This document shows positions 29,101 to 39,224 of a stretch of 64,000 nt of DNA, one piece after another; position 1 is the first letter of the stretch, and each line of letters starts with the position of its first letter. Both the position numbers and the translations under genes were made by a program. The stretch is from Undaria pinnatifida. Lineage: Eukaryota; Sar; Phaeophyceae; Laminariales; Alariaceae. The notes under the pieces were generated by a model that saw only the letters and a program-made list of their open reading frames with translations, had not been told where the DNA came from and searched no databases. The stretch covers positions 13,185,580-13,249,579 of the forward strand of contig JABAKD010000030.1 in assembly GCA_012845835.1 (NCBI GenBank). Reading direction: 5' to 3'.

Positions 29101-32100
29101 ACCGGAACCGGTTCGAACAGGAGCTGGCAGAGGTGGTGCGCGAGTTCAGCACAACGGATGACGGGAACCAAGGGTCCCCCTCACGCGGCGACAAGAAGGA
29201 CAAAAAAGTCCTGTACGACGATTTCGTGGACATGCTTGTCGTCGGCTCCCCAAGGTGCGGCGCCATACCCCCGGTAACGAAAGGTCTACCCTGTTTTCAT
29301 GTATTTTTCATTGTTGTCATTCTGTGTAACATGAGCCGGTCACTCACAAACATCCGCAGAAACAATGAAACCAAGGGCGAACATACATAGTAGGATTTTA
29401 AACAACTTTCACGTGTCATATTTCCCGCTGGGGATCCTTTCATGTTCTGAACTCTGAAGAGCTATGGATTTGTTTTCCCAGTACTTTTTTGACGTTTTGT
29501 TTTTTGTCGGCCCCGCCGTTGTCACTGTTGTACCACCTGTCACCCCCCCCCTGCTGATCCCTCCTCTGTCACACGCCGTTGCTACATACATGTCGTTCGC
29601 GCCCGCCACCTCTCCGCCCCGCCCACCCTGACGAACCTTTCAGCACGGTCAAGCTGAAAGATCGCGGCGCTAAGGCGTCAATGAAGGTCGAAGATCGCAT
29701 CCTGAAAGTGATGTACCTGCATTACGAGGAGAACCCGAAGGTGGGAACAAGAAGTCTATCCATAGAATCTTGCCCGTATCTTTTTTGTGCCCGGTAAAAT
29801 TACCGGCAACGAGGAAGTCAGGCTCTGCACAGTCGCTGGTATTTTGTAAGTTACTTCGCAAGTTACTGTACGTGGAAACCAGGCTGTGAACAGTCGCTGA
29901 TATTTTGTAAGTTACCTCGTAGGTTACTGCACGTGGAACTCCCTGTAACTTGCCACCCTCAGTTGTGTCTCAAGTTACCTCTCTCGTAAGTTACCTCGGC
30001 CCAAGAGCGTTACTCTACGGCATCCCCCCGCCACCCGCCCTCCCGCCCCGCACACACGAAACATCGGGGACGATCTTCCACGCCATCCCGCCCCCCACGA
30101 GCGAACAACAACTGATGGATGCCTCCTCCCCCTCTCCCCCTCCACACGCTTCTCCCCCCCACCCCCCTTGACCAATATGACCATACAGGCCAGCCGCCTC
30201 CGTGCTGCATTCCGGCGACACGATAAGGACCGGTCGGGCACGGTCAAGCAGAGCCAGTGGGTGGTGGTGCTAAGGGAGACTAAGCTCAGCTCGGTCATGA
30301 CGCGTCAAGTGGCGGAGGCCATCTGCCTCGAGCATGACACGAGGGCGGACGGGACTTTGGACTATGGTGCCCTGTGCGATGACATCTTCCCCGGGGACTT
30401 CGACCATTACGCGCACCAGGAGCACTTCGTATACAAGGTCAGCAGCAAGCCGTCTAACGTCCTACTCTACGGATGCTGTTTTTCTGTTTTGTATATCAAT
30501 ATTGTCGTAGCTGCTCTAGCCTACCGATATCGTACGCCGAAAAAGCTACACCATGTCGACAAAAAAAAACACACGACCAATCTTGCACCACGCCCAGAAC
30601 GTAAAAAAAAAGTGGAGACAAGATACAAGACCACAACACCCCCATCATGGTAAACCCTCAACATAAAAAAAAACGATAGCATCCTCCCTCCTACCCCCCC
30701 TCCCCCCCCGCTCCTCACGAGGCAGGATCCTGCAAAGGACTCGGAAGAAGAAGATCTCCTAGACGGTAACAACGTGGACGCAGAATCGGCCACCGCCTCC
30801 GATACCGACGAGCGTCCCGAGTGCGACGACGGCGTCAGAACGCGCACGGCCTCCCGCAGTGGATCGTTCTCATCCGGCACCCGCTCTAGCTCTCGCGCAT
30901 CAATGAGGTCAGAAGGAGGAGAGGGGGGGGGGGGCAGCGGACGTCGTTGCGCTACCGCTACGGGCGTTAGAGGAGAAGGAGGCGGTGGTAAGAGAGGAAG
31001 CGGGAACGCGAAGTCTCCGAAACGCCGCATGAGCATGAGCATGGTGTTGCCGGAGGGGCCGGTGCGGCGGCACAGGTATCAGCCGCCCCCCACGGTGCAC
31101 AGCTACCTCAACAAGATGAACGAGGCGGTGAGTTCAACCAAGCCCTCTCGCTGTTTAAAACATCGCTCCCATACGCCTCGTCGTTGCCGTCAAAACCCCA
31201 AATAAAACGATGCACCAATATGTGCAGGAGCGGTCTGCACACAGCTCTGTGCAGGATGTTGATATTGTTGTTCTAGGCTGACCTTTCGGCCTGCCCAGAT
31301 TTTTTCTCGAAAAACGCCACCAAAATACGCGGCGGGTCACTGTCCCTGCCGGCCTCAACCCCACCAAAGGGTTGGGTTGAGAGTCAAGGTAAGGTTTGCG
31401 TTAGGGTTCAGTGTGGGATCGGGTAGGTCTGGGCCGACCTGCACAGAGTTGTGTGCAGGTTGCTCCTGCAGATAGGGCGGGCCAAGTAATAACATATGGG
31501 AGTTTGACTTCCGCGGAGACACCAACAAGCAGTTGAATCACCCCCCACTGCCGAAAACGCCTCGTCCTTGCTACAAAAACCCTTGAATAATACATTTTTA
31601 GGAGTTCGACTTCCACGGAGACACGAACAAGCAGCTGGCACGCGCGATGAAGGCGTTCAGCAGCAGCTTTGCGAGGGCGAACCGGCGCAAGCTTCTTCGA
31701 AAGCACTTCCTGGCTTTCGACGTGAACAACACGCAGAGGATCAGCAGGGCGCAGTTCGTCGAAACAGTCAACGAGGCGAGCGACAATGTTATAAGATACC
31801 GTCTGGGTGGATAGTTGGTTAACCTATGATCAATGTCCCAACGGACTAATACATTAGCAGCAGATAGCATAGGCTGCTGTAGTGCAGGCTGCCTCTAGCA
31901 ACTCTTTGTAATCAATCACAAGTGGTAGGGTATCAAGTCGCTTGCCTTGCCGAGACCTCGTCTGAGCGTGTGGGGCCGAAGATACAAAACATCTTGTTCC
32001 TGAAGCACAAGAAACGCCTCCAAAGCATAAGCAGAGGGGTTCGGGGATCCCATAGTACAGTCCCACGGTTAAGGCTTGTAACGAATAAAAGATTACAACA

Positions 32101-34240
32101 CGAAAAAGATTGCAAATGTATTCTTATGACGAAGGCGTAAAACCAGCTGTCGACGCGTAGTAAAGTCAAGTAACTGAGGGGTTTTTTTTTCGGATCATCC
32201 CCAATGAAAATGCCATAATAATAACAACATGTTGCCAGTGGGCAGGGTTACACTCTGTTAACAGTTGTGGTGGGGACACTTACATTAACATGTGCCTGAT
32301 GTGTGCTTTTACTTACCATCCTATTCAGCTGAGTCTACTTACACTGGTCTGTGTTCTTCGATTTTTATCTGTATCTACATAAACTTACGTAAACATATTT
32401 CTGACACGCGATATCAATATACGAAGTGGAGGAACTTCGCAAGCCAGCTCTTTATGCCCGAACGTACCCCCCCAACTCGCTGCGTGGCTCTCGATCGTTT
32501 CAGTACACGAGTTACCCTGTCCCCATCTGGGCGTCGGAACGACGAAACACACATATATATATATATGTGGTGGGCCAGGCTGCACGCCTTGTCGAGTGGG
32601 AAATCCCATCCCATGGTGCCATTAGGCGCAAATCCATCATGCTAGCAGTTTTTTGGCACACCTGGGGCATTCTCAAGAGCATGAGCGTAGCATAATTGGG
32701 GGGGGGGGGGTGGCAACATACTACTCTTCTGCTTCCTATGCAGCAAAAATCACAAAAATCAGGCGGGACGAGCAGAATGGGTGTTTGCCTGGGTGCCATC
32801 CCCGAAAGGACATTATTTTGATATGTCCATGACTTCAGACTTTCATGGGATCAACCTGTGAGTCTACCGCGTCTCCTCGTTACAAAGTATGCCCCGTCGC
32901 CTCTTGTACCGGAACTCCTGTGCTGGAAAGTGTAGGTTGCCTCCGAATTCTTCATCGACTTCGACAAGAGGAACAAGGAGCTTTTGGCCGCTTTCTTCTT
33001 TCCGAAGGTGAGCCGCCTCGGCATGCCTGCTTTCGTCCACGATTTTTTTCCTTTTTGGGAGTTGCCCTTACAGGTTAGCTTTATTATTTGGTTTTCCGCG
33101 AGTTGGAGCTTTGTAATACTGTTAAGCTTCACGGTTTCCCCCTTCTTTCTCCCCCCTCTTCACCGCCCTCCCCCCCCCCCCCCCCCCGACCCCCCCCTCT
33201 CCCGTCCTTCAACCCCGCCCCCCCCCTGTAATCCATACATACACCCTATGATACCAGGAACACGGGCGTGTAGAGTACGAGGTTCTCCTGGAGATAATAA
33301 CGGCGAGGGATGTTCGCCGCGCTCATGCCTTCAGGCAGCAGACGGTCGAAGAGGGGGCCGACTTCGACGAGCTCTTCACCGGCATCGATAACACCGCAAG
33401 GAAAAGGGATTTCGGCGGGACACTGGTGGGTGGTGGTGGTGGTGGTGGTGGTGGTCGCGATGGTGGTGGTGTTGGTGGCGGTGGTGGTGGTGGTTGTGGT
33501 GGTGTTAGTAGTGGTGGTGGTGGGTGGTGGCGAGTGTTGGTGTTGGTGTTGGTGTTGGTGTTGGTGTTGGTGTTGGTGTTGGTGTTGGTGTTGGTGGTGG
33601 CGAGTGTTGGTGTTGACGTTGGTGGTGGGTAGCGGTGGTGTCGCCGGCGGTGCCTGGTGGTGGTGGTGGTGGTGGTGATAGTGTTGTCGGTGGTGGTAAT
33701 GGTTGTGTTGGTGTTGGTGATGTTGGTGTTTGGAGTTGGTGTGTGTGGTGGTGGCATTTGTATTGTTGGTGGTGTTTGTTGCTTCGGGTGCTGATGTTGG
33801 TAGTGGCGGGTGTTGGTGTCCGTGGTGGGTGGTGGTGGTGGCGGTGGGTAGTGGTGGTGTTTGTGTTTGTGTTGGTGATGGTAGTGGTGTTGGTGGTGTT
33901 GGTGGTGTTGGTGGTGTTGGTGGTGCTTGTGGTGGTGGTGGTTTTAGTGGTGGTGGTAGGTGTTGGAGTTGTTGTTGTTGATGGTAATCTGATGGCGGCG
34001 GTGGGCGGTGGTGGTAGTGTGTGGTGATGGCCTTCAATAGTCCACACAGCTGCTGCTTGAGTCGTGCGAAAAAATGCTCAATATCGCACGACGCAACGAC
34101 CACCGCTGTTCGTAGAGGAGATTCTATCGCAAACAATAAATGATGACCATCGTCGATTGACCATTCTCCCCACCCCCCACCCCCCATGCCCGCCCATCCG
34201 CATTCGCCGTTCGCAGAATCTCTTTGCAACGGCTTACTGA
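17164..34240 (+). CDS. EFHC1/Rib72-type DM10 and EF-hand axonemal protein
   Basis: Exons: 17164-17423, 17929-18426, 19603-19759, 20497-20613, 22204-22371, 24180-24298, 24858-24952, 25941-26021, 26630-26883, 27088-27186, 27852-27956, 29121-29254, 29644-29740, 30189-30437, 30726-31127, 31602-31775 (or -31787), 32936-33007, 33258-33425, 34217-34240. Every junction keeps frame, giving 1090 residues. Three DM10 domains are visible (about 50-250, 255-400, 430-580) with the family's VLRF, YYLxDDTVEI and EPPVRNSG signatures. An EF-hand loop [12 protein letters not shown] lies near residue 740, then an acidic/Ser-rich linker and further EF-like helices. EFHC1/Rib72 proteins sit inside the A-tubule of ciliary doublets; known members are about 640 residues, so the C-terminal half is an extension. 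DM10-1 has a Gly/Asn-rich insertion. Weak points are the start (17059 also possible, but repeat-derived), the exon-16 donor and the tiny last exon. Confidence 0.88.
19760..20158 (+). repeat. GGGTGGATGGCT-type minisatellite in intron 3
   Basis: A 4/8/16-bp nested tandem array of GGGT, GGAT and GGCT words that begins at the very first base of intron 3 (donor GTGGGT). The antisense strand reads as a Pro/Thr/His-rich pseudo-ORF, which I do not consider coding. Confidence 0.9.
20640..21440 (+). repeat. GGTCCGAT-type degenerate repeats in intron 4
   Basis: Words such as GGGTCCGATATTG, GATTGGACCGGGAGG and GGGAGGGTCCGAT recur irregularly at about 20665-20785 and 21320-21440. The stretch between carries no such words and nothing coding. 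Confidence 0.55.
21598..22170 (+). repeat. (CCAACA)n hexanucleotide array in intron 4
   Basis: About 570 bp of CCAACA/CACCAA repeats, with a variant sub-block AAAACACCGACACCAA recurring three times (21911-22035), then CACCAC. It ends a few tens of bases before the exon-5 acceptor at 22203. It is open in several frames on both strands purely because of its composition. Confidence 0.95.
23656..23928 (+). repeat. Dispersed repeat R3, forward copy
   Basis: About 270 bp in EFHC intron 5, matching 28567-28836 in the opposite orientation. Both include GATATAAAAGGG-like sequence, the near-palindrome CTTTGAAGGCATGTG, a GTGTGACTATTACAAGAGC-like block and TGACCAACGTGGAACCTGCC. The two copies translate similarly over short windows ([26 protein letters not shown]) but have indels and stops, so protein coding is doubtful. 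Confidence 0.8.
24685..24775 (+). repeat. 22-bp tandem repeat in intron 6
   Basis: Three to four copies of GATGACCACC..(A)AATTCTGGC, slightly diverged, within EFHC intron 6. Confidence 0.7.
25100..25480 (+). repeat. R2 tandem array (about 95-bp unit) in intron 7
   Basis: Four head-to-tail units, each with CGGTCAGTCAAGG, GTCAAACCGCGGT, a T-rich stretch, CGCGTCAAGGGC and TACTRGTTCTAGTGTA-like words. Single related units lie at about 34388-34432 and 39372-39416, outside this array, so it is a dispersed family that has expanded locally. The ACCGCGGT core is palindromic. Confidence 0.75.
27535..27838 (+). repeat. (CCA)n array in intron 10
   Basis: About 300 bp of CCACCA/CCATCA/CCGCCA repeats running to within a dozen bases of the exon-11 acceptor (CACACAG at 27845-27851). 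It contains a 50-bp duplicated block (CGACAACCTCCCCCGCCACC). Confidence 0.95.
27957..27962 (+). promoter_or_regulatory. Non-canonical GC donor of intron 11
   Basis: Exon 11 ends AACGAG and the intron starts GCAAGG. The next acceptor is AACAG at 29120, and only this GC donor keeps phase 0 on both sides. The nearest GT (27961) would leave two extra bases and break the frame of exon 12. GC-AG introns are a known minor class. Confidence 0.65.
28567..28836 (-). repeat. Dispersed repeat R3, inverted copy
   Basis: Reverse-oriented partner of 23656-23928, in EFHC intron 11. The two copies, 4.9 kb apart in the same transcript, could base-pair with each other in the pre-mRNA across exons 6-11. Confidence 0.8.
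29816..29998 (+). repeat. GTAAGTTAC-containing repeats in intron 13
   Basis: A roughly 67-bp unit (AGGCT.TG.ACAGTCGCTG, TATTTTGTAAGTTAC, ACGTGGAA) occurs twice and decays into a third partial copy. GTAAGTTAC occurs three times and CAAGTTAC twice. GTAAGT is the consensus U1-binding donor, so the array is a cluster of donor-like decoys downstream of the real donor at 29741. Confidence 0.6.
31787..31859 (+). repeat. Diverged solo TRIM terminal repeat
   Basis: This 73-bp stretch begins TGTTATAAG and ends ACGGACTAATACATTAGCA, and resembles the TRIM LTRs at 1370 and 1699 in the same order of blocks (TGTTATAAG, TGGGT, TTGGT.AACC, ACGGACTAATAC). Its first GT coincides with one possible donor of EFHC exon 16. 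I see no target duplication. Confidence 0.5.
33426..34020 (+). repeat. (GGT)n/(GGTGTT)n array in intron 18
   Basis: Almost 600 bp of GGT, GTTGGT and GTGGTG repeats that start at the donor itself (CTG|GTGGGTGGTGG). A 57-bp block TGGCGAGTGTTGGTGTTG is duplicated at about 33527 and 33597. The antisense Thr/His/Pro-rich ORF is an artefact of composition. Confidence 0.95.
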
Positions 34241-35162
34241 TGAAACGTCACCGATTACCCCGGACCATCCCCCCCGAAGGCTACAGAACGAAAACACGCC
34301 TCCACTGGTCCAGAACTACTACAGCCGTTTCCACAGCGGGATCGAGAAGCAAAAATGTGCTACTAGAAGATCGGTCGGTTTGGGCAAGCTAATGTAGAGG
34401 TAGTCAGTGAAGGAGTCCAACCGCGGTCTCCTAGAACATTGGCCCAAACGTTCTTTTAGGGAAGCTGGTAGGTGGCGTGTTCAGCGCACCGCAGTGTATA
34501 ACACCCAGACAAGATTATCCACCGGGATATAAAGGCGACCTGTCAGGTTCCCGACCAAAATCTGCCAAGTTGTCGCATTTTTTTCTGTGAGGTTTTACAT
34601 CGCAGGCGGCGGCGTGTTGCCTGGGCATTACACATTTTATGTTCACAACCGCACGGCATGCCATATAGAGGGCCACAGAAACCAGTCTCTGGGTTCCACC
34701 TGGCTCTGAGTACACTTGCGGAAGGGGGTATATCTTTACTCCTCCCTGATTATGAAAGGAAAGCATGGGCGTCCGTCGTTGTTTTTCTTTGATTATGAAG
34801 AGGAATCACACATTCCGGCCATAGCCAGGCAGTCCCGAGACCAGGGAAAAATACGACAAGGGGCGTGCGGCGGTAGAGGGCGGGGAGGGGGGGGGGGGGG
34901 GCGTAGCGCTGCCCAGAATATCGGTAACCGCAGGGCGGCATGGTGCTTTGGGTTTGTAATACGACAAGGGGCGTGCGGCGGTAGAGGGCGGGGGGGGGCG
35001 GGGGGCGTAGCGCTGCCCAGAATATCGGTAACCGCAGGGCGGCATGGTGCTTTGGGTTTGTATATGATCAGGGAAGGGGAAGGAAGCAAGGGAAAGGGGG
35101 GGGGACCAACCAGCACCTAGAAGGAGGGTTGAGGGTGTTGGGGGGGGGGATGTCATTCATTA
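34241..35162. other. Intergenic, tandem duplication, no gene
   Basis: Space between the convergent EFHC gene and the unrecognised minus-strand gene. It holds a single R2-family unit (about 34388-34432) and a 109-bp tandem duplication (34850-34958 and 34959-35065) carrying GACAAGGGGCGTGCGGCGG and CGTAGCGCTGCCCAGAATAT. No coding signal is seen. Confidence 0.5.
34850..35065 (+). repeat. 109-bp direct tandem duplication, two copies
   Basis: The two copies are nearly identical apart from the length of the internal G-run, implying a recent duplication. Confidence 0.9.
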
Positions 35163-38100
35163 TCAGAGTGTGTCACGATCGGTCCATGGGTGAAGACCAT
35201 TAACCCTCAATCGCTTGGATTCAGGGGAGTAGACGGTTGGCAGGAGGGCAAGGTCGAGCAAAGGGCGTACGACAATGGGGAGGGGGTGGGGAAGGGGCAG
35301 ATTATGGCGTTGGGGGTCGACGCCATGGTTTGTTTTGAGTAGCTCCATGAAAAGCTTGACCAATTCCGATTGCTGTACGACGATCGGTACGATGTCGTTG
35401 ACACCGTTCGTTCAGTCTGGCCATAGACTTGAACGACCACGCACGCAGTGGTTGCAAAAAAAAACTAAACAATATCACGCGGTGGTCTTGAAGATAAACG
35501 GGGCGAAACAGGCGAATGCTGGCAGCATTCAGAGGAGGAGGGACTTGCGGACTGGCGGACCAGCCAATTTTTTGCGTGCTGCTACGCCCGTGGCCCATCT
35601 CCCGGCGTTGTATGCTTCATTAGACTACGGCGTTTGCTTTCGGCTTGCACCGCGAGGTACAACAACACCGCATACACATGGTGCAACCTTAAGGGTGCTA
35701 GGAGCCAAGTGGGAAGAAATGCACGGCTTGTCGCAGGTGACGTACTGCTGTCTGTAGGTGTTGAGCCATTGCGGAATAAGCCGTGCCACATAAATTAGTC
35801 CCGAGATGGACACCATGGGGTGTCCGTTCCATCGATTTAGGCCGCGTTCAAAACGGCCACTCGACCGAGTTGGGCTGCGTCTGTAACGGCGACACTATCG
35901 AGTTAGGCCGCGTCTAAGGCCGCCACTCAAATGAGTTTGACCGCGTCTGAAACTGCCCCTCTATCGATTTAGGCTGCGTCCGAAACTGCCACTTTATCGA
36001 TGTAGCCCGCGCCTGAAGCTGCCACTCTATGATCGATTTAGGCCGCGTCCGAAAAAGCCATTCGATCGAGTTAGGCCGCGTCTGTAACGGCCACTCTATC
36101 GATTTAGGCCACCGTGTCTGAAACTTCATCTCTATCGATCTGGGCCCTGTCTGACACGGCCACTCTATCGATTTGCGCCGCTTCCGAAACTGTCACGCGA
36201 ACCGTTACAACTACACATAAGGGATACAACGCGGGCAGGCGGCCTTGCCACGAGAATCGCGAAGGTAAAACGCCTGTCGCAATTTTGATGTTCGATTGCT
36301 GGTTTTTACTCGGAACTCGTAACGCGTATACAGCACGTGCACTACCACAAGACACGGTTACCCGTAAACACGTAGAGAATAACCACCGCAAGAGTGTAGC
36401 ATATATTATAGAGATGGTTGCAAGCCTTCTTCGTGGCCCACGATCTCCGAAACTTTCCTATCATGGCTTAACACTACAGATAATAGGAAGAACGAAACAG
36501 AAATACAAGCGACAACGTTGCTACTCTAGCTCGAAAGGACCCGCCCCCCTCCCGCCTGCCTCTATGGCAATACCCCCACGTCCCCATCCACAGCCGCCGG
36601 TAGCCCTCCCGCCTCGCCGATGGCAGCCTCCGGCGCTGACATTTGCTGCAACCCGTGAAAAAACGCCCACATAAGAATACCCGACCCCCCAGTCTTTACG
36701 AGAGCCGTGCAAAAGGAGGCCAATGTGGGTCCAGCAGTCCCGCCCGCTCTTCCGCTCGCGATGGCCTCCAGCGCCCTATTGGAGACATGGGTGTGGGATA
36801 GAGATAACTGAGGATTGGGGTGAATTACAGGCGTTACGGAGGAAGGCAGGGAGGGCTCGGACAAAATAGTGAGAGTACCTTTCCGGTCGGGTCTCTTTCG
36901 GACACTCACCCTTTACACTTAGCTCTACACACTCTCAAGAACCTACTGATATATATAAACATACCTGCACGCCAGAAAAATAAATAAAAGCACAAAAATA
37001 CAGCAATCTCGCCCAATGCACACCGCTGCTGCCGTAGCCGCGCTGTCGAAGCCACGATGGCTACCCATTGTGTCGTTCTACCCCTCCCATGGTTGGTGGG
37101 TAAACATGAAGCTTAAGCTCACCACATTTCCACGTATGTGTCGTGTGTCAAGTTATCTCGGTTGCCCACACAACGGTGCTAAGGTGGCAACGGCAGCACA
37201 AGCGCGAATCTACCGCAACCTCCAGCGACCGAGACAATGGCAGCGCACGTTGCCGCAGTCTAGGGCTGCCGCGACCTCGGGCTGCTGCTGCTGCTGCGAC
37301 CTACGGCTGCTGCGGCCACGGCAGACGCCTACCGCATTGCCTGCCTGCTCACCGCCTGCTTGTTCGCTCACCCGATGCTGAAGGAACACGAGCAAAGCTT
37401 CCGGAATGTCGGAAGGAACGCCTTGACCGCCCCTCGCTTATCCTTCGAAGCCCCCTCTAACGACGCCGAGGCCGCCTTCGCGAGCGCGTCTTGCACAGCG
37501 GAAAACGCTCGCGACCGCGGCTCGGGCACCTTACCATCCAGGCAGCCTCGTACCAGGCGCGATAGGCCGGATACCCCTCGGTGTTCGTCCTCGAGCGCGC
37601 TGACATTGAGGTGCGGGCTGAGGGGAACGGCGGGGGAGGGTGGAGAGGACGGAGGTGGAGGAACGAAGGGTGAGATGGGGGGAATAGTTGGAAGGCGGGG
37701 GCGGAAGCAGGACGGCTTTGGGGGGTTGGAGTGCGCAGGTTTAACGGGAAATTGGTTGTAGATTGTGGCATGGCCAACGATATCAGCAGGTGTGCGATAA
37801 AACAAGCCAGCTAATCGTATCGCTTACCGTAGACGCCGTAGCTCTACGTTGTGCGCGGATTGCGCTCTAGGGATTGTGCTCTGGGGTAAGCTGTATACAA
37901 GCGCACAGAACACTGCACAAGAGCCTATGTAAAAACGATCCCCTACAGCACCGCTGTTGGCTACTGCCAAGCTCGAACATACTCGGCACAAGTATCAATA
38001 GCAAATGTCTGGGCGCACAAAGAGCCTCGGCAAGACTCTGCTTTGGACATGGGCACTTATAACATACTTCGTGTAAGGGGGGCTTCGCCGCGGCGGGCTG

Positions 38101-39224
38101 ACGCCCACCTGCGGCTCCGCGCATGCCCGAAACGGCTGAGGGCGTGCCGGTGTGCAACTCGACGCCGTTAGCGCGACAGTACTGCCAAGGGGTGTACAGC
38201 CTCCCCCAACATATCCAGTGAATAGTGGGAACCACTGCATACACAAGCAAAAGCACAAACCTCGAGGGTCAGCAACGAAACATATCGCAGGCAGACCTAC
38301 TGCATAGGGGAAGCTGCGTGAGGGTGTGAGTTTGAAGGTTTACAAGAAAACATCACGCGTGCCGCGCGTACAGCGCTAATGAGGTGGTACTATCTAGTGG
38401 GTAGGGAGAATTGGAACAAGGAAAACTGTCCGCCCAGAAAAAAAGTGAGTACATGCCCCACTGCGACGTGGTAAGAACACGGCCAAGCGCTTCCGGCACG
38501 GTCTGTCGGGGTCGGTGAGCACGACGAGGGAGTTTGCGACAAAGAGGTAAAAATCTCACCGCGCTTGCACGAAAAGCGCAACAAAAAGAAAAGGCTGAGA
38601 AAAGCTGAGAAGCGTTGATGGCACACCGCCAACATTATCGGATCTGTATGTTTACCATTATATCCGTCAAGGTACTAATAATAATATTATAAAAATTAAA
38701 ATAGACTCCAGCTTTGAGATCGAATATTTTGTCGACACTCATCTTTGCAAGCTGTGTGTGATACTCCGATCGCTCGTATTACGGGTTGTGTGTCCTCATT
38801 GAAAGATATACAAACGGTTCTTACATGTATGGACATAGTGGTACTTGGCACAACATTACGGCCGTGTAAGATCATGTTCGTATTAATAGGACACAACGAC
38901 AGTGCGGGAGGAAACACGGACACCCCCATCCCGAGAGCTCATAAAATAACGCACGCCGCTTCCCCTCTAGAAACCTCTCCCTCACTCTCACCAGACGACG
39001 TCGAACAGATCCTCGTTCCCCCCAACGTAACGAGACACCGCGTGCACTAGCTCCTCCCTCACCGCCTCCAGAAGCTTACGCTTTCTGCCCCGGGGCAGCC
39101 TTTCCCACGTCCCCTCCCAGCCCGCCGCCACCTCCCCAGCCTTGACCATGCCTCGGAGCTTCTTGCGTTGGGCGTCGGCGTGCTTTAGGATGGCCTCCGC
39201 CCAAAGAGGGGATGGGAGGATCAT
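35163..39224 (-). CDS. Unrecognised protein, four phase-matched exons
   Basis: Exons on the minus strand: 39224-38992, 37617-37372, 36775-36700, 35372-35163, giving 254 residues. I recognise no family. Support: the ATG at 39224 sits in GCCACCATG; each junction is a good GT-AG (GTGAGA, GTGAGC, GTAAAG donors) and each phase matches (TG|C, GG|G, 0); the translated pieces look like soluble helical protein (ILKHADAQRKKL, HLNVSALEDEHRG, LFMELLKTNHGVDP), unlike their surroundings. The first exon might extend upstream to an acceptor at 39246. Alternatively the third exon reads on to a stop at 36562, giving 230 residues. A minisatellite and an R1 copy lie in its introns. No signal peptide or membrane segment is obvious. 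Confidence 0.45.
35830..36195 (+). repeat. About 33-bp minisatellite, roughly 11 units
   Basis: Degenerate tandem units with the consensus parts TATCGATTTAGGC, CGCGTCTGAAAC and GGCCACTC. Unit length is 33-36 bp, so one minus-strand frame stays open with an 11-residue period (RTRPKSIEW). The lack of a start, and its position in an intron of the minus-strand gene, argue against coding. Confidence 0.85.
38686..38812 (+). repeat. Dispersed repeat R1, third copy
   Basis: Near-complete copy from TTATAAAAATTAAA through GAGATCGAATATTTTGTCG to GTGTGTCCTCATTGAAAGATAT. It lies in the first intron of the unrecognised minus-strand gene and resembles the 1085 copy closely. Confidence 0.85.

Noticed and set aside
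33246-34229. 327-codon minus ORF rich in Thr, His, Pro
   Set aside because: Antisense of the GGT array and of EFHC exon 18.
34217-34390. Longer last EFHC exon in another frame (to a stop near 34392)
   Set aside because: It would need a different donor phase after 33425; the phase-0 acceptor at 34216 gives a short but consistent end. Not certain.
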